Positions 1 through 6,009 of a DNA stretch of 9,971 bases are shown piece by piece. The stretch comes from Lysobacterales bacterium (GTDB lineage Bacteria > Pseudomonadota > Gammaproteobacteria > Xanthomonadales > Marinicellaceae), in contig WGBZ01000049.1 in the NCBI GenBank assembly GCA_015494035.1, positions 1 to 9,971 of the forward strand, given 5' to 3'. A program made the position numbers and the translations under genes. Position 1 is the stretch's first letter. Each line of letters starts with the position of its first letter. Under the pieces are notes generated by a model, which saw only the letters and a list, made by a program, of their open reading frames with translations, searched no databases and was not told the DNA's origin.

Positions 1-684
1 CTGCGGCGGGCGGCGCCCCTTGCTGGCTGCGTCCATGTTTTTCCATAAAGCCACGCTCTGGCGCGGATCAAAACCGGCACTGGCCATCAAATCCAGGCCA
101 TATACATCGGCCTCGCTTTCGTGGGTGCGGGAGAAAGGCAGCAGAACGCCCACCTGGGCACCCAGCCCAAGGGCCGACATCAGCGCGCGTTGTTTACCCG
201 GGTTGGTCATTTTGCGTTGCGATATTTCACCTGCCACCTGCAGGGCCACTTGCGCCCCCAGGGTCTGGGATACGCGCTCGGCACCGTGACGCGCCAGCAC
301 GTGGGCCACTTCGTGGCCCAGCACCGCAGCCAACTGGTCGGGCGTTTTGGCCACTTTCAACAGGCCTGTGTGCACCCCGATCTTGCCCCCGGGCAAGGCA
401 AACGCGTTGGCGCTGTCGTCTTCAAACACCACCACCTCCCAGGGTTGCTGACGCCATTTTTCCGGCAGTTGCTGAATAATGGCATTGGCCACGCAACGCA
501 CGTAGGCATTGGCGGCCGGGTCGTGAGAAACCTTGCGGGATGTTTTCAGCTGCTGGAAGGACGCAATGCCCATCTGGTTCATCTGCTGATCGCCGACAAT
601 AATAAACTGCTTGCGACCGGTGGGCGACGTGCTGCACGCAGCCAGCGTCAATGCTATCAAGATCAAAAATAACCATTTTTTCAT
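1..684 (-). CDS. M48-family zinc metalloprotease lipoprotein (LoiP/YggG-like), 3' end outside the window
   Basis: Reading from ATG at 684, the frame stays open for 228 codons to the left edge, so the C-terminus is missing. Residues 1-17 form a lipoprotein signal: MKK, a hydrophobic run, then lipobox LAAC with C17 as the lipidated cysteine. Residue 18 is Ser rather than Asp, which favours the outer membrane. The M48 zinc site is HEVAH at 124-128 (H124, H128 ligands, E125 catalytic). A downstream ESEAD stretch at 189-193 should supply the third ligand, E191. Family members are periplasmic proteases of envelope quality control; E. coli LoiP is the nearest well-known analogue. The start is set by a strong AGGAGG (691-696), 6 nt upstream of the ATG. 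It lies 52 bp behind relA on the same strand and may be read from it despite a hairpin between them. The family is certain; the exact subgroup is not. Confidence 0.9.
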   Translation of the reverse strand, partial: MKKWLFLILIALTLAACSTSPTGRKQFIIVGDQQMNQMGIASFQQLKTSRKVSHDPAANAYVRCVANAIIQQLPEKWRQQPWEVVVFEDDSANAFALPGGKIGVHTGLLKVAKTPDQLAAVLGHEVAHVLARHGAERVSQTLGAQVALQVAGEISQRKMTNPGKQRALMSALGLGAQVGVLLPFSRTHESEADVYGLDLMASAGFDPRQSVALWKNMDAASKGRRPPQ

Positions 685-724
685 GGCGAGCCTCCTGCGG
701 GGGTTTGACCTGCCAAGTGTATAA

Positions 725-748
725 CGAATGGCCCAATCAAGCCATTCG
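725..748 (-). terminator. Stem-loop over the relA stop codon, possible weak terminator
   Basis: The sequence has a perfect 8-bp inverted repeat, CGAATGGC (725-732) and GCCATTCG (741-748), separated by 8 nt. The relA TGA (737-739) lies in the loop. On the transcript the stem is followed by UUAUACACUU, a poor U-tract. It may therefore attenuate, or protect a 3' end, rather than fully terminate before the M48 gene. Confidence 0.5.
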
Positions 749-2917
749 ATGAACTTCCAGCAGGTGTTCAATGCTGCTGACGCGGTTGAGTATGGCGCTG
801 AGGTGATCGAAATCACGGATGCGGATGGCCACCTGCATGCAGTTCAGGCCGCTGTCGGGGTCGTGCTCGGTGTGGAAGTATTCGATGTTGGCCTGCTGAT
901 TGGCGAGTACGGCGCTGAGGTCCTTGATAAAGCTTTTCCGGTCTAGCGCGGTGATGCTGAGGGTGACGGGGATGGCGCTGGTGTGATCGCTGTTCCAGCG
1001 TACCGGAATGTGGCGACCGGGCTGCTCACTGATAAGCCGCATAAAGTTGTCGCAGTCGGCCCGGTGCACGCTGATGCCGCGCCCACGGGTAATGAAGCCG
1101 CCCACCGCATCGCCCGGGATCGGCGCGCAGCACTGGGCCGGGGTGGCCAGCACATTGGCCAGGCCATCCACCACAAAGCGGTCATTGCCGGCGGCACGGT
1201 GTTCTTCGCTCACCGGTGGTGCCGTGACTTTAAGCGGGCTTTTGTGAGCGGGCCGCACCTGTTCCTCGGCCAGGCGCAAAAACTGGTTCAGCGACACATC
1301 GCCGGTGGCGATCATGGCATACAGCTTGTCTTCGTGCTTGAGGTTGAAGCGTGGCAGCAGGGCCTTGATGTCCACTTCGGACAGGGCAAACTTTTTCAGC
1401 TCTTTTTCCAGCATGTCCTTGCCGGCGGCCAGGTTTTGTTCAAAGTCGCGTTCGCGAAACCAGTGCCGCACCTTGGCGCGTGCGCGGGCGCTTTTCAGGT
1501 AGCCGGCCTGTTCGCTGAGCCAGTCGCGGCTGGGCTGGGCTTCCTTGCCGGTGAGTATTTCCACCCGATCGCCGGTTTCCAGTTGGTGGGTCAGGGGCAC
1601 GATGCGCCCGTTGACCTTGGCGCCCCGGCAGCGGTGGCCCACTTCGGTGTGTACGTGGTAGGCAAAATCCACCACGGTGGCGCCGGCTGGCAGGTCGATC
1701 ACGTCGCCGCCGGGGGTAAACACGTAAATGCGTTCGTCTTCGGTTTCGGCCTGGAACTGTTCCAGCAGGTTGTCATCGCCGGATTCACTGGCGGCCAATA
1801 GCTGCCGCATCCAGTTGACCTTGTTGTCAAAACCCGGGTCCTGTCGGCTGCCGTCCTTGTAACGCCAGTGCGCGGCCACGCCCAGCTCGGCGTGTTCGTG
1901 CATTTCCCAGGTGCGTATCTGGACTTCCAGGGTCTTGCCCTGCGGGCCGATGACCACCGTGTGCAGGGACTGGTACATATTGCCCTTGGGGGTGGCAATG
2001 TAGTCGTCGAATTCGCGCGGAATGTGTTTCCACAGGGAATGCACAAAGCCCAGCACCGCGTAGCAGTCCGTCACGGTATTGGTTAATACGCGGATGGCAC
2101 GCACATCATACAGGCCTTCGAAGGTGAGGTTCTTGCGCTGCATTTTCTTGTAAATGCTGTAGATGTGCTTCGGCCGCCCGGCAATATCGGCCTTGATGCC
2201 CACTTCGTCCAGTTTGGCCTTTAACTGGGCGGTGCACTGGGCGATAAAGGCTTCGCGGTCGGCGCGACGTTCGGCCAGCAGGCTGGCGATTTCGCGGTAT
2301 TTTTCCGGTTCCAGGTAGCGAAAGGCCAGGTCTTCGAGCTCCCATTTGACTTGCCACACGCCAAGGCGGTTGGCCAGTGGCGCATGCAGGGTCATGGTGG
2401 CCTGTCCCAGCAGGCGGCGGGTTTGCTCGTCGAAGCCGGCCGCGGCACGCAGTAACACCAGTTGATCGGCCAGCAGAATCAGCACCAGACGCACGTCCTT
2501 GATCATGGCAAACAGCAAACGGCGCAAACTTTCGGCATCGCCACTGCTGGCTTTGGCGCCATTGAGCCACTCCAGTTGGGAAACCCGCTGCAACTCCACC
2601 AGCAGAAAAAGCACCTTGTCAGAAAAATCTGTTAGCTCGGGAAGGGTCTCACTGCCGGACTCTTCAGCCAGTGTGCCCAGCCGCCAGGCGTGAAAAAGCA
2701 ACGCCGCCGTGATGACTTCGTCATCGGCCCGCAATTGCGACAAGACATTCAATTGCTGTATGAGGTGATTTTCGGAAGTGAATTGCCGAAAGGGCAAATC
2801 CGGTGTCACGGCCTGGCACAGTTGCAGCGCGCGTTTAATGCTGTCGTGCCGCTCTGGTGGGTAAGCGGAGTGATGAGAAGCCCACCATGCCTGAAGGTCG
2901 CCGCTTTTCGGGTTCAT
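737..2917 (-). CDS. relA: RelA, ribosome-associated (p)ppGpp synthetase I
   Basis: Makes (p)ppGpp by moving pyrophosphate from ATP to GTP/GDP when uncharged tRNA sits in the ribosomal A site. With the ATG at 2917 the protein has 726 residues, close to the usual 740. Domains in order: a degenerate hydrolase domain (about 60-180) where the HD of the metal site is replaced (AALLFHAWR), so it should not hydrolyse ppGpp; the synthetase (about 220-345) with GRPKHIYSIYKKM at 247-259, the EFDD typical of monofunctional RelA at 302-305, YQSLHT at 315-320 and EVQIRT at 331-336; TGS (about 397-457); a helical linker; a Cys-containing zinc-finger/RIS region (C596, C597, C622); and a C-terminal ACT domain (about 650-726). 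The frame could be extended to a TTG at 2977, but that codon lies inside rnpB. The ATG at 2917 has no clear Shine-Dalgarno, only a U-rich leader. Confidence 0.96.
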   Translation of the reverse strand: MNPKSGDLQAWWASHHSAYPPERHDSIKRALQLCQAVTPDLPFRQFTSENHLIQQLNVLSQLRADDEVITAALLFHAWRLGTLAEESGSETLPELTDFSDKVLFLLVELQRVSQLEWLNGAKASSGDAESLRRLLFAMIKDVRLVLILLADQLVLLRAAAGFDEQTRRLLGQATMTLHAPLANRLGVWQVKWELEDLAFRYLEPEKYREIASLLAERRADREAFIAQCTAQLKAKLDEVGIKADIAGRPKHIYSIYKKMQRKNLTFEGLYDVRAIRVLTNTVTDCYAVLGFVHSLWKHIPREFDDYIATPKGNMYQSLHTVVIGPQGKTLEVQIRTWEMHEHAELGVAAHWRYKDGSRQDPGFDNKVNWMRQLLAASESGDDNLLEQFQAETEDERIYVFTPGGDVIDLPAGATVVDFAYHVHTEVGHRCRGAKVNGRIVPLTHQLETGDRVEILTGKEAQPSRDWLSEQAGYLKSARARAKVRHWFRERDFEQNLAAGKDMLEKELKKFALSEVDIKALLPRFNLKHEDKLYAMIATGDVSLNQFLRLAEEQVRPAHKSPLKVTAPPVSEEHRAAGNDRFVVDGLANVLATPAQCCAPIPGDAVGGFITRGRGISVHRADCDNFMRLISEQPGRHIPVRWNSDHTSAIPVTLSITALDRKSFIKDLSAVLANQQANIEYFHTEHDPDSGLNCMQVAIRIRDFDHLSAILNRVSSIEHLLEVHRMA

Positions 2918-2935
2918 TGTCGGGGAAATAAAATA

Positions 2936-3320
<385 letters not shown>

Positions 3321-3327
3321 GTGAACC

Positions 3328-3358
3328 TTTATTGTGGGGCCAAAAGCGAGAAAATCAA
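3328..3358 (-). promoter_or_regulatory. Tentative promoter of rnpB
   Basis: On the minus strand AATAAA (3333-3328) lies about 8 nt before the first base of P1, where a -10 would be expected. TTGATT (3358-3353) lies upstream with a 19-nt spacer, which is long. A stable RNA gene must have a promoter near here, but these boxes are only a moderate match. Confidence 0.35.
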
Positions 3359-3425
3359 GCCTTTTCTGCCTCTTTGGGCGGCGACCTGAAAGCGCTGGCA
3401 AGAACGCCTTGTCAAAGGGCTGAAC

Positions 3426-4283
3426 CTAAGCCTCGCCCTCACCCCAACGGCGGGAATCGGCCTGGGCAGAAAGTGGTGAAAACTGAAACAGGCTCACCCC
3501 CACCGGGTCAAAAGTGCCAGCGGCCAGCGGCAGCTCGTAGCTTTCAAGAATCGAGTGGATTTTCTGATAGGTAGCATCCAGGACATTCTTGATCTCCGCT
3601 TCTGCTTTTATTCTGCTTTCGAACGGTATCTGGGTCGAATAAATCATGCGATGAAAAAGGCGTTGTTGCCTGTCATCAGTGTTACGGTTGTGCAAGGCTG
3701 TTTTGGTAAGCTGGTCGATGTTCCAGGCCAAAAGCTCAAGAAAATCAATTGCATCACTTCGAATAGTTGGGTAACTGTTTATCAACTCTACCCAATCACC
3801 ATGGTTCTTAACGTTGCCCAGGCGAACCAGTTCCTTCAATATGGACCCTGCACTGTGGTCTCCCTTGGCATAGCGATTACAAATGCTGTCAAAGCTGTTT
3901 GTTCCTCGCCGGGGAATGTAGCCACTGGGATAGTACTGATGCTTGAGCCGGGCCATTTCACTCAAAACAATGGCCAGTTTGTTTCTCCGCTCTTTTAAGG
4001 GCAAGTCTTTTTCGGAGAAGTATTGGCTGACCACGCGTCGGTCAAGACCAGTACGTAAGGAGACCTCACAGATCGAAATATTGGGCTTTTCTTCCAGCAG
4101 GCACTCGATCAAACCCACCTTGTAGGCCGTTACAAAGCCCATTGAAGGCTTGTTTATACTGCATACCAGACGGGCAACCGCTTTCCCCAGCACCTTGATA
4201 GCACGTTGGTACCGTCGCTGGCCGGCTTTACCTGCAGAAGGAGGCGATACGCGGCAAATGGGTGTGGCAGAAGACTGTCTCAT
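3426..4283 (-). CDS. Uncharacterised protein with HTH-like N-terminal region, paralog A of a tandem pair
   Basis: Function not recognised. It has 285 residues, no signal peptide and no membrane segment, so it is probably cytoplasmic. Residues 54-88 (AYKVGL, LLEEKP, then RTGLDRRVVSQY) look like a winged or plain helix-turn-helix. A middle block carries IPRR (123-126), FDSICNRYAKGD (131-142) and ILKELVRLGNVK (148-159). The C-terminal part has IYSTQIP (214-220) and the motif GTFDPVGVSLFQFSP (256-270), then RRWG. The same blocks occur in order in the gene just upstream, which suggests duplication followed by deep divergence. The layout recalls the DUF6502 family, from memory only. The frame extends to a TTG at 4328. 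The ATG at 4283 was chosen because it gives the same 31 residues before the shared LG-AV block as the paralog, and the same total length. It lies 79 bp behind paralog B, probably co-transcribed. Base composition is more AT-rich than in relA. Confidence 0.82.
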   Translation of the reverse strand: MRQSSATPICRVSPPSAGKAGQRRYQRAIKVLGKAVARLVCSINKPSMGFVTAYKVGLIECLLEEKPNISICEVSLRTGLDRRVVSQYFSEKDLPLKERRNKLAIVLSEMARLKHQYYPSGYIPRRGTNSFDSICNRYAKGDHSAGSILKELVRLGNVKNHGDWVELINSYPTIRSDAIDFLELLAWNIDQLTKTALHNRNTDDRQQRLFHRMIYSTQIPFESRIKAEAEIKNVLDATYQKIHSILESYELPLAAGTFDPVGVSLFQFSPLSAQADSRRWGEGEA

Positions 4284-4362
4284 GTATGATCCGAAACAGG
4301 TGGGTGCATAAACAAATTCCAAACGCAAACCCAGCGGCTAAATTAACGGGCTAGCGGGGCCT

Positions 4363-5220
4363 TCAAAAATCATCTCCCCAATGCAGGCTGTTCGTATATC
4401 GACTGTTTGGTGCAAACTGAAACAGGCTCACACCAATGGGTTCAAAAGTGCCCGCCGTCACATCGATTTCATGTTTAGACAGCACTTGCCGATAGGCCAC
4501 GTAATGCTGCTCCATTAGTTGTTTGATTTCCTGGTGAACCCGTTCGGTTTTTTCCACCGGAATCTGGGTGGAATAAATGGTGCGCTGCCCGCTGCGCTGG
4601 GAGAAATCCTTGATACGGTAATTAGCTAGAGTGGTGCTTACGAAGTAATTTACGGTACTTGTTGCAAATGATAAGAATTCAAGTGCATCCGTATCTCTTT
4701 CGAACACATTTGACATTAACTCTATGCTATCCCCACAGTCCTTTATATTTCCACGCCTGACCAGCTCACGCAAAATAGCACCGGGCGAATAATCGCCACT
4801 GGCGTATTTCTGGCACACTGAGTCAAAACACGGCTCACAGTCCCGGCGCGGAATTTTGCCGTCAGGGAAATGCTTATGCTTAAGGCGGTTCAATTCTGTC
4901 AGCACCATAACGATCTTGTTACGCTTTTCCCGCTCGGTAATGGTGTTTTGTTTCAGGTACTGGCTGATCTGCCGCCGGTCAATACCACTGCGAATGGACA
5001 ACTCGGCAATTGACATGCGGGGATTTTCCTCCAGTAAAGCATCCAGCAAGCCCATTTTATAAGCCACAAAAAATTCCCTAGCTGGCGTATCAGCCAGACG
5101 CATCAGGCGCCCCACAGCGTGGCCCAGTGAGCGGATGATGTCCGTGTATTGGCTCTGCTCGTTCTTGCTGTTCTCGAACAAACGGGTATGACTGGCATGT
5201 GTGGGGCGTTTTATGGGCAT
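4363..5220 (-). CDS. Uncharacterised protein with HTH-like N-terminal region, paralog B of a tandem pair
   Basis: Function not recognised. It has 285 residues, exactly the length of the next gene, with which it aligns end to end with a single compensated one-residue gap near residue 128. By eye the central 100 residues are close to half identical. Shared blocks: AYKMGLLDALLEENP (53-67) leading into an HTH-like SGIDRRQISQY (78-88); IPRR (123-126); FDSVCQKYASGD (132-143) and ILRELVRRGNIK (149-160); IYSTQIP (215-221); and GTFEPIGVSLFQFAP (257-271), then HWG. A DCEPCFDSVC cysteine cluster (127-136) is not kept in paralog A, so it is unlikely to be an essential metal site. The start has an AGGA about 6 nt upstream of the ATG. 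The fold suggests nucleic-acid binding, perhaps regulation, but this is inference. DUF6502 is a candidate family from memory. Confidence 0.85.
   Translation of the reverse strand: MPIKRPTHASHTRLFENSKNEQSQYTDIIRSLGHAVGRLMRLADTPAREFFVAYKMGLLDALLEENPRMSIAELSIRSGIDRRQISQYLKQNTITEREKRNKIVMVLTELNRLKHKHFPDGKIPRRDCEPCFDSVCQKYASGDYSPGAILRELVRRGNIKDCGDSIELMSNVFERDTDALEFLSFATSTVNYFVSTTLANYRIKDFSQRSGQRTIYSTQIPVEKTERVHQEIKQLMEQHYVAYRQVLSKHEIDVTAGTFEPIGVSLFQFAPNSRYTNSLHWGDDF
4414..4431. repeat. 18-bp perfect identity with 3480-3497, inside the two paralogs
   Basis: AAACTGAAACAGGCTCAC occurs here and at 3480-3497 in the same orientation. It encodes the GVSLFQF end of both paralogs. The rest of the genes has drifted far at the DNA level, so this is the best-preserved stretch. 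It reflects either strong protein constraint or local gene conversion. Confidence 0.8.
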
Positions 5221-5239
5221 GTTTTTCCTGTTGCACGGT

Positions 5240-5253
5240 TATGGATAGCCATA
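5240..5253. promoter_or_regulatory. Small inverted repeat upstream of paralog B, possible operator
   Basis: TATGG-ATAG-CCATA is a perfect 5-bp dyad with a 4-nt centre. It overlaps the candidate -10 of paralog B (5250-5255) and lies about 20 nt before its ATG. It suits a repressor site, possibly autoregulatory if the gene product binds DNA. The short arms leave chance occurrence open. Confidence 0.3.
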
Positions 5254-5277
5254 TAACTACCAAAATAACCCGCCCAA
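5250..5277 (-). promoter_or_regulatory. Tentative promoter of paralog B
   Basis: Minus strand TTGGGC (5277-5272), 16-nt spacer, TATATG (5255-5250), about 30 nt before the start codon. The match to sigma-70 boxes is modest. Confidence 0.3.
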
Positions 5278-5336
5278 GGCAAGAAAAAACCGTCCCTGGC
5301 GACTTTTCTCTTGACCATAGGGCTAAATAAACAGCT

Positions 5337-5645
5337 TTATTCGAACCACTTCATTAGTGAAAAACCACAGGACAGCAATTTATTCCCAGCGGCGTCTTCT
5401 ACTATTTTATTACCAGCAGCGTCTTCTGTAACCTTGTTGCCGATAGCGTCTTCTGTAACCTTGTTGCCGATAGCGTCTTCTGTAACCTTGTTGCCGATAG
5501 CGTCTTCGGTAACCTTATTATCAATAGCTTCTTGGACAACCTTTGACTGGATGCACTCTTCTGGGTTAGCAGAAAACCAACCGGCTTGGGCGGTGGGGGC
5601 AATGGCCAACAGGGCAATGGCTGTGATGGTGATGACTTTTTTCAT
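5337..5645 (-). CDS. Small secreted protein with nonapeptide tandem repeats
   Basis: Not a family I recognise. It has 102 residues. A clear Sec signal peptide spans 1-21 (MKK, hydrophobic core, AQA cleavage site before G22), leaving a mature chain of about 81 residues in the periplasm or outside. The mature part opens with GWFSANPEECI. Six nine-residue units follow at 34-87, the consensus being NKVTEDAIG, with the first and last units more degenerate. The chain ends LLSCGFSLMKWFE. Two cysteines, C31 and C93, bracket the repeats and could form a disulfide. The PEECI opening resembles other small gammaproteobacterial secreted proteins, from memory only. The start is set by GAGGAA about 7 nt upstream of the ATG and by the signal peptide. 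The frame runs open to 5777, but that extension is unlike a protein N-terminus. Its stop is 116 bp upstream of paralog B, with no clear terminator between. Confidence 0.85.
   Translation of the reverse strand: MKKVITITAIALLAIAPTAQAGWFSANPEECIQSKVVQEAIDNKVTEDAIGNKVTEDAIGNKVTEDAIGNKVTEDAAGNKIVEDAAGNKLLSCGFSLMKWFE
5385..5546 (-). repeat. 27-bp in-frame tandem repeat, six units
   Basis: Six consecutive 27-bp units, each encoding nine residues. Three are identical base for base: 5421-5447, 5448-5474 and 5475-5501. The units either side (5394-5420 and 5502-5528) differ at several bases. Perfect copies in the middle with decayed edges fit recent slippage or unequal exchange. Confidence 0.92.
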
Positions 5646-5781
5646 GGGTGTTTCCTCTGTGTTATGAACAAAATGATGGGGTGATGGGGCCAGCCAGGGC
5701 TGGCTGTGCGATTCTTCGGGAAGCGGGTCAGGCGTTTGGGCAAAAGCCCGAATGCCTTGTGCAGCCCCCCTGCGCACGAGT

Positions 5782-5797
5782 CATACACAAATGTATG
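5782..5797. promoter_or_regulatory. 6-bp perfect inverted repeat, operator or leader hairpin
   Basis: CATACA-CAAA-TGTATG is a perfect dyad with a 4-nt centre. It sits at about +5 to +20 relative to the predicted start of the repeat-gene transcript. It could be a repressor site or, in RNA, the first hairpin of the leader. Confidence 0.4.
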
Positions 5798-5808
5798 GCC
5801 GCACCTGT

Positions 5809-5837
5809 TGTATAGCACAGGCCGGGCGCGTCGACAA
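5809..5837 (-). promoter_or_regulatory. Probable sigma-70 promoter of the repeat-protein gene
   Basis: Minus strand TTGTCG (5837-5832), 17-nt spacer, TATACA (5814-5809). Each box matches consensus at four of six positions, with ideal spacing. The predicted start is near 5802, giving a long leader of about 155 nt. Confidence 0.5.
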
Positions 5838-5944
5838 TAAGGTGACACTAAAAGGCCGGTTTTGCCTGGTAAATTCAGGCCATTTTTTGCTCAAAAGGCG
5901 GTTTTTCGGTCAAGCGGTGAGCACACGCCTTTGCCTGCGGAAAG

Positions 5945-5973
5945 TTGGCGCTGGCGTGCGGCTCTGCTATTCT
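5945..5973 (+). promoter_or_regulatory. Probable promoter of the FAD oxidase gene
   Basis: TTGGCG (5945-5950), 17-nt spacer, TATTCT (5968-5973). Transcription would begin near 5980, about 30 nt before the ATG at 6010. Confidence 0.45.
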
Positions 5974-6009
5974 CGGAATATCGAGCGGGTTGATTGAGCG
6001 GTGTTAGTG

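Larger units (their letters stand above)
5646..6009. other. Divergent intergenic region, 364 bp
   Basis: It separates the minus-strand repeat-protein gene from the plus-strand oxidase gene and holds one candidate promoter for each. The part nearest the repeat gene would be a leader of about 155 nt with three potential hairpins: CATACA/TGTATG (5782-5797), GGGC-AAAA-GCCC with flanking pairs (5735-5752), and CAGCCA-GGGC-TGGCTG (5691-5706). No convincing protein or known RNA gene was seen. Confidence 0.6.

Noticed and set aside
983..1801. 272-codon plus-strand open frame
   Set aside because: It lies antisense to relA, whose conserved motifs cover the same bases. It is a by-product of high GC.
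4284..4328. 15-residue extension of paralog A to a TTG at 4328
   Set aside because: No ribosome-binding site is seen. The ATG at 4283 gives exactly the same N-terminal and total length as paralog B.
4737..4765. Cysteine cluster of paralog B as a zinc site
   Set aside because: Paralog A keeps only one of the three cysteines, so a shared metal site is unlikely.
5281..5336. Possible terminator after the repeat-protein gene
   Set aside because: A T-run is present on the minus strand, but no stable GC stem precedes it on inspection.
5385..5546. CRISPR array
   Set aside because: The 27-bp units are directly adjacent with no spacers and keep an open reading frame encoding a nonapeptide repeat.
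5646..5777. 44-residue extension of the repeat protein
   Set aside because: A good Shine-Dalgarno and a textbook signal peptide place the start at 5645. The extension overlaps leader hairpins and is proline/histidine-rich without any family look.
5860..5890. GCCTG/CAGGC stem followed by a T-run, terminator-like
   Set aside because: The arms pair over only 5 bp and no plus-strand gene ends before it, so there is nothing for it to terminate.
5752..5997. 81-codon plus-strand frame in the divergent intergenic region
   Set aside because: No ribosome-binding site, it spans the candidate promoters, and the translation has no protein-like pattern.
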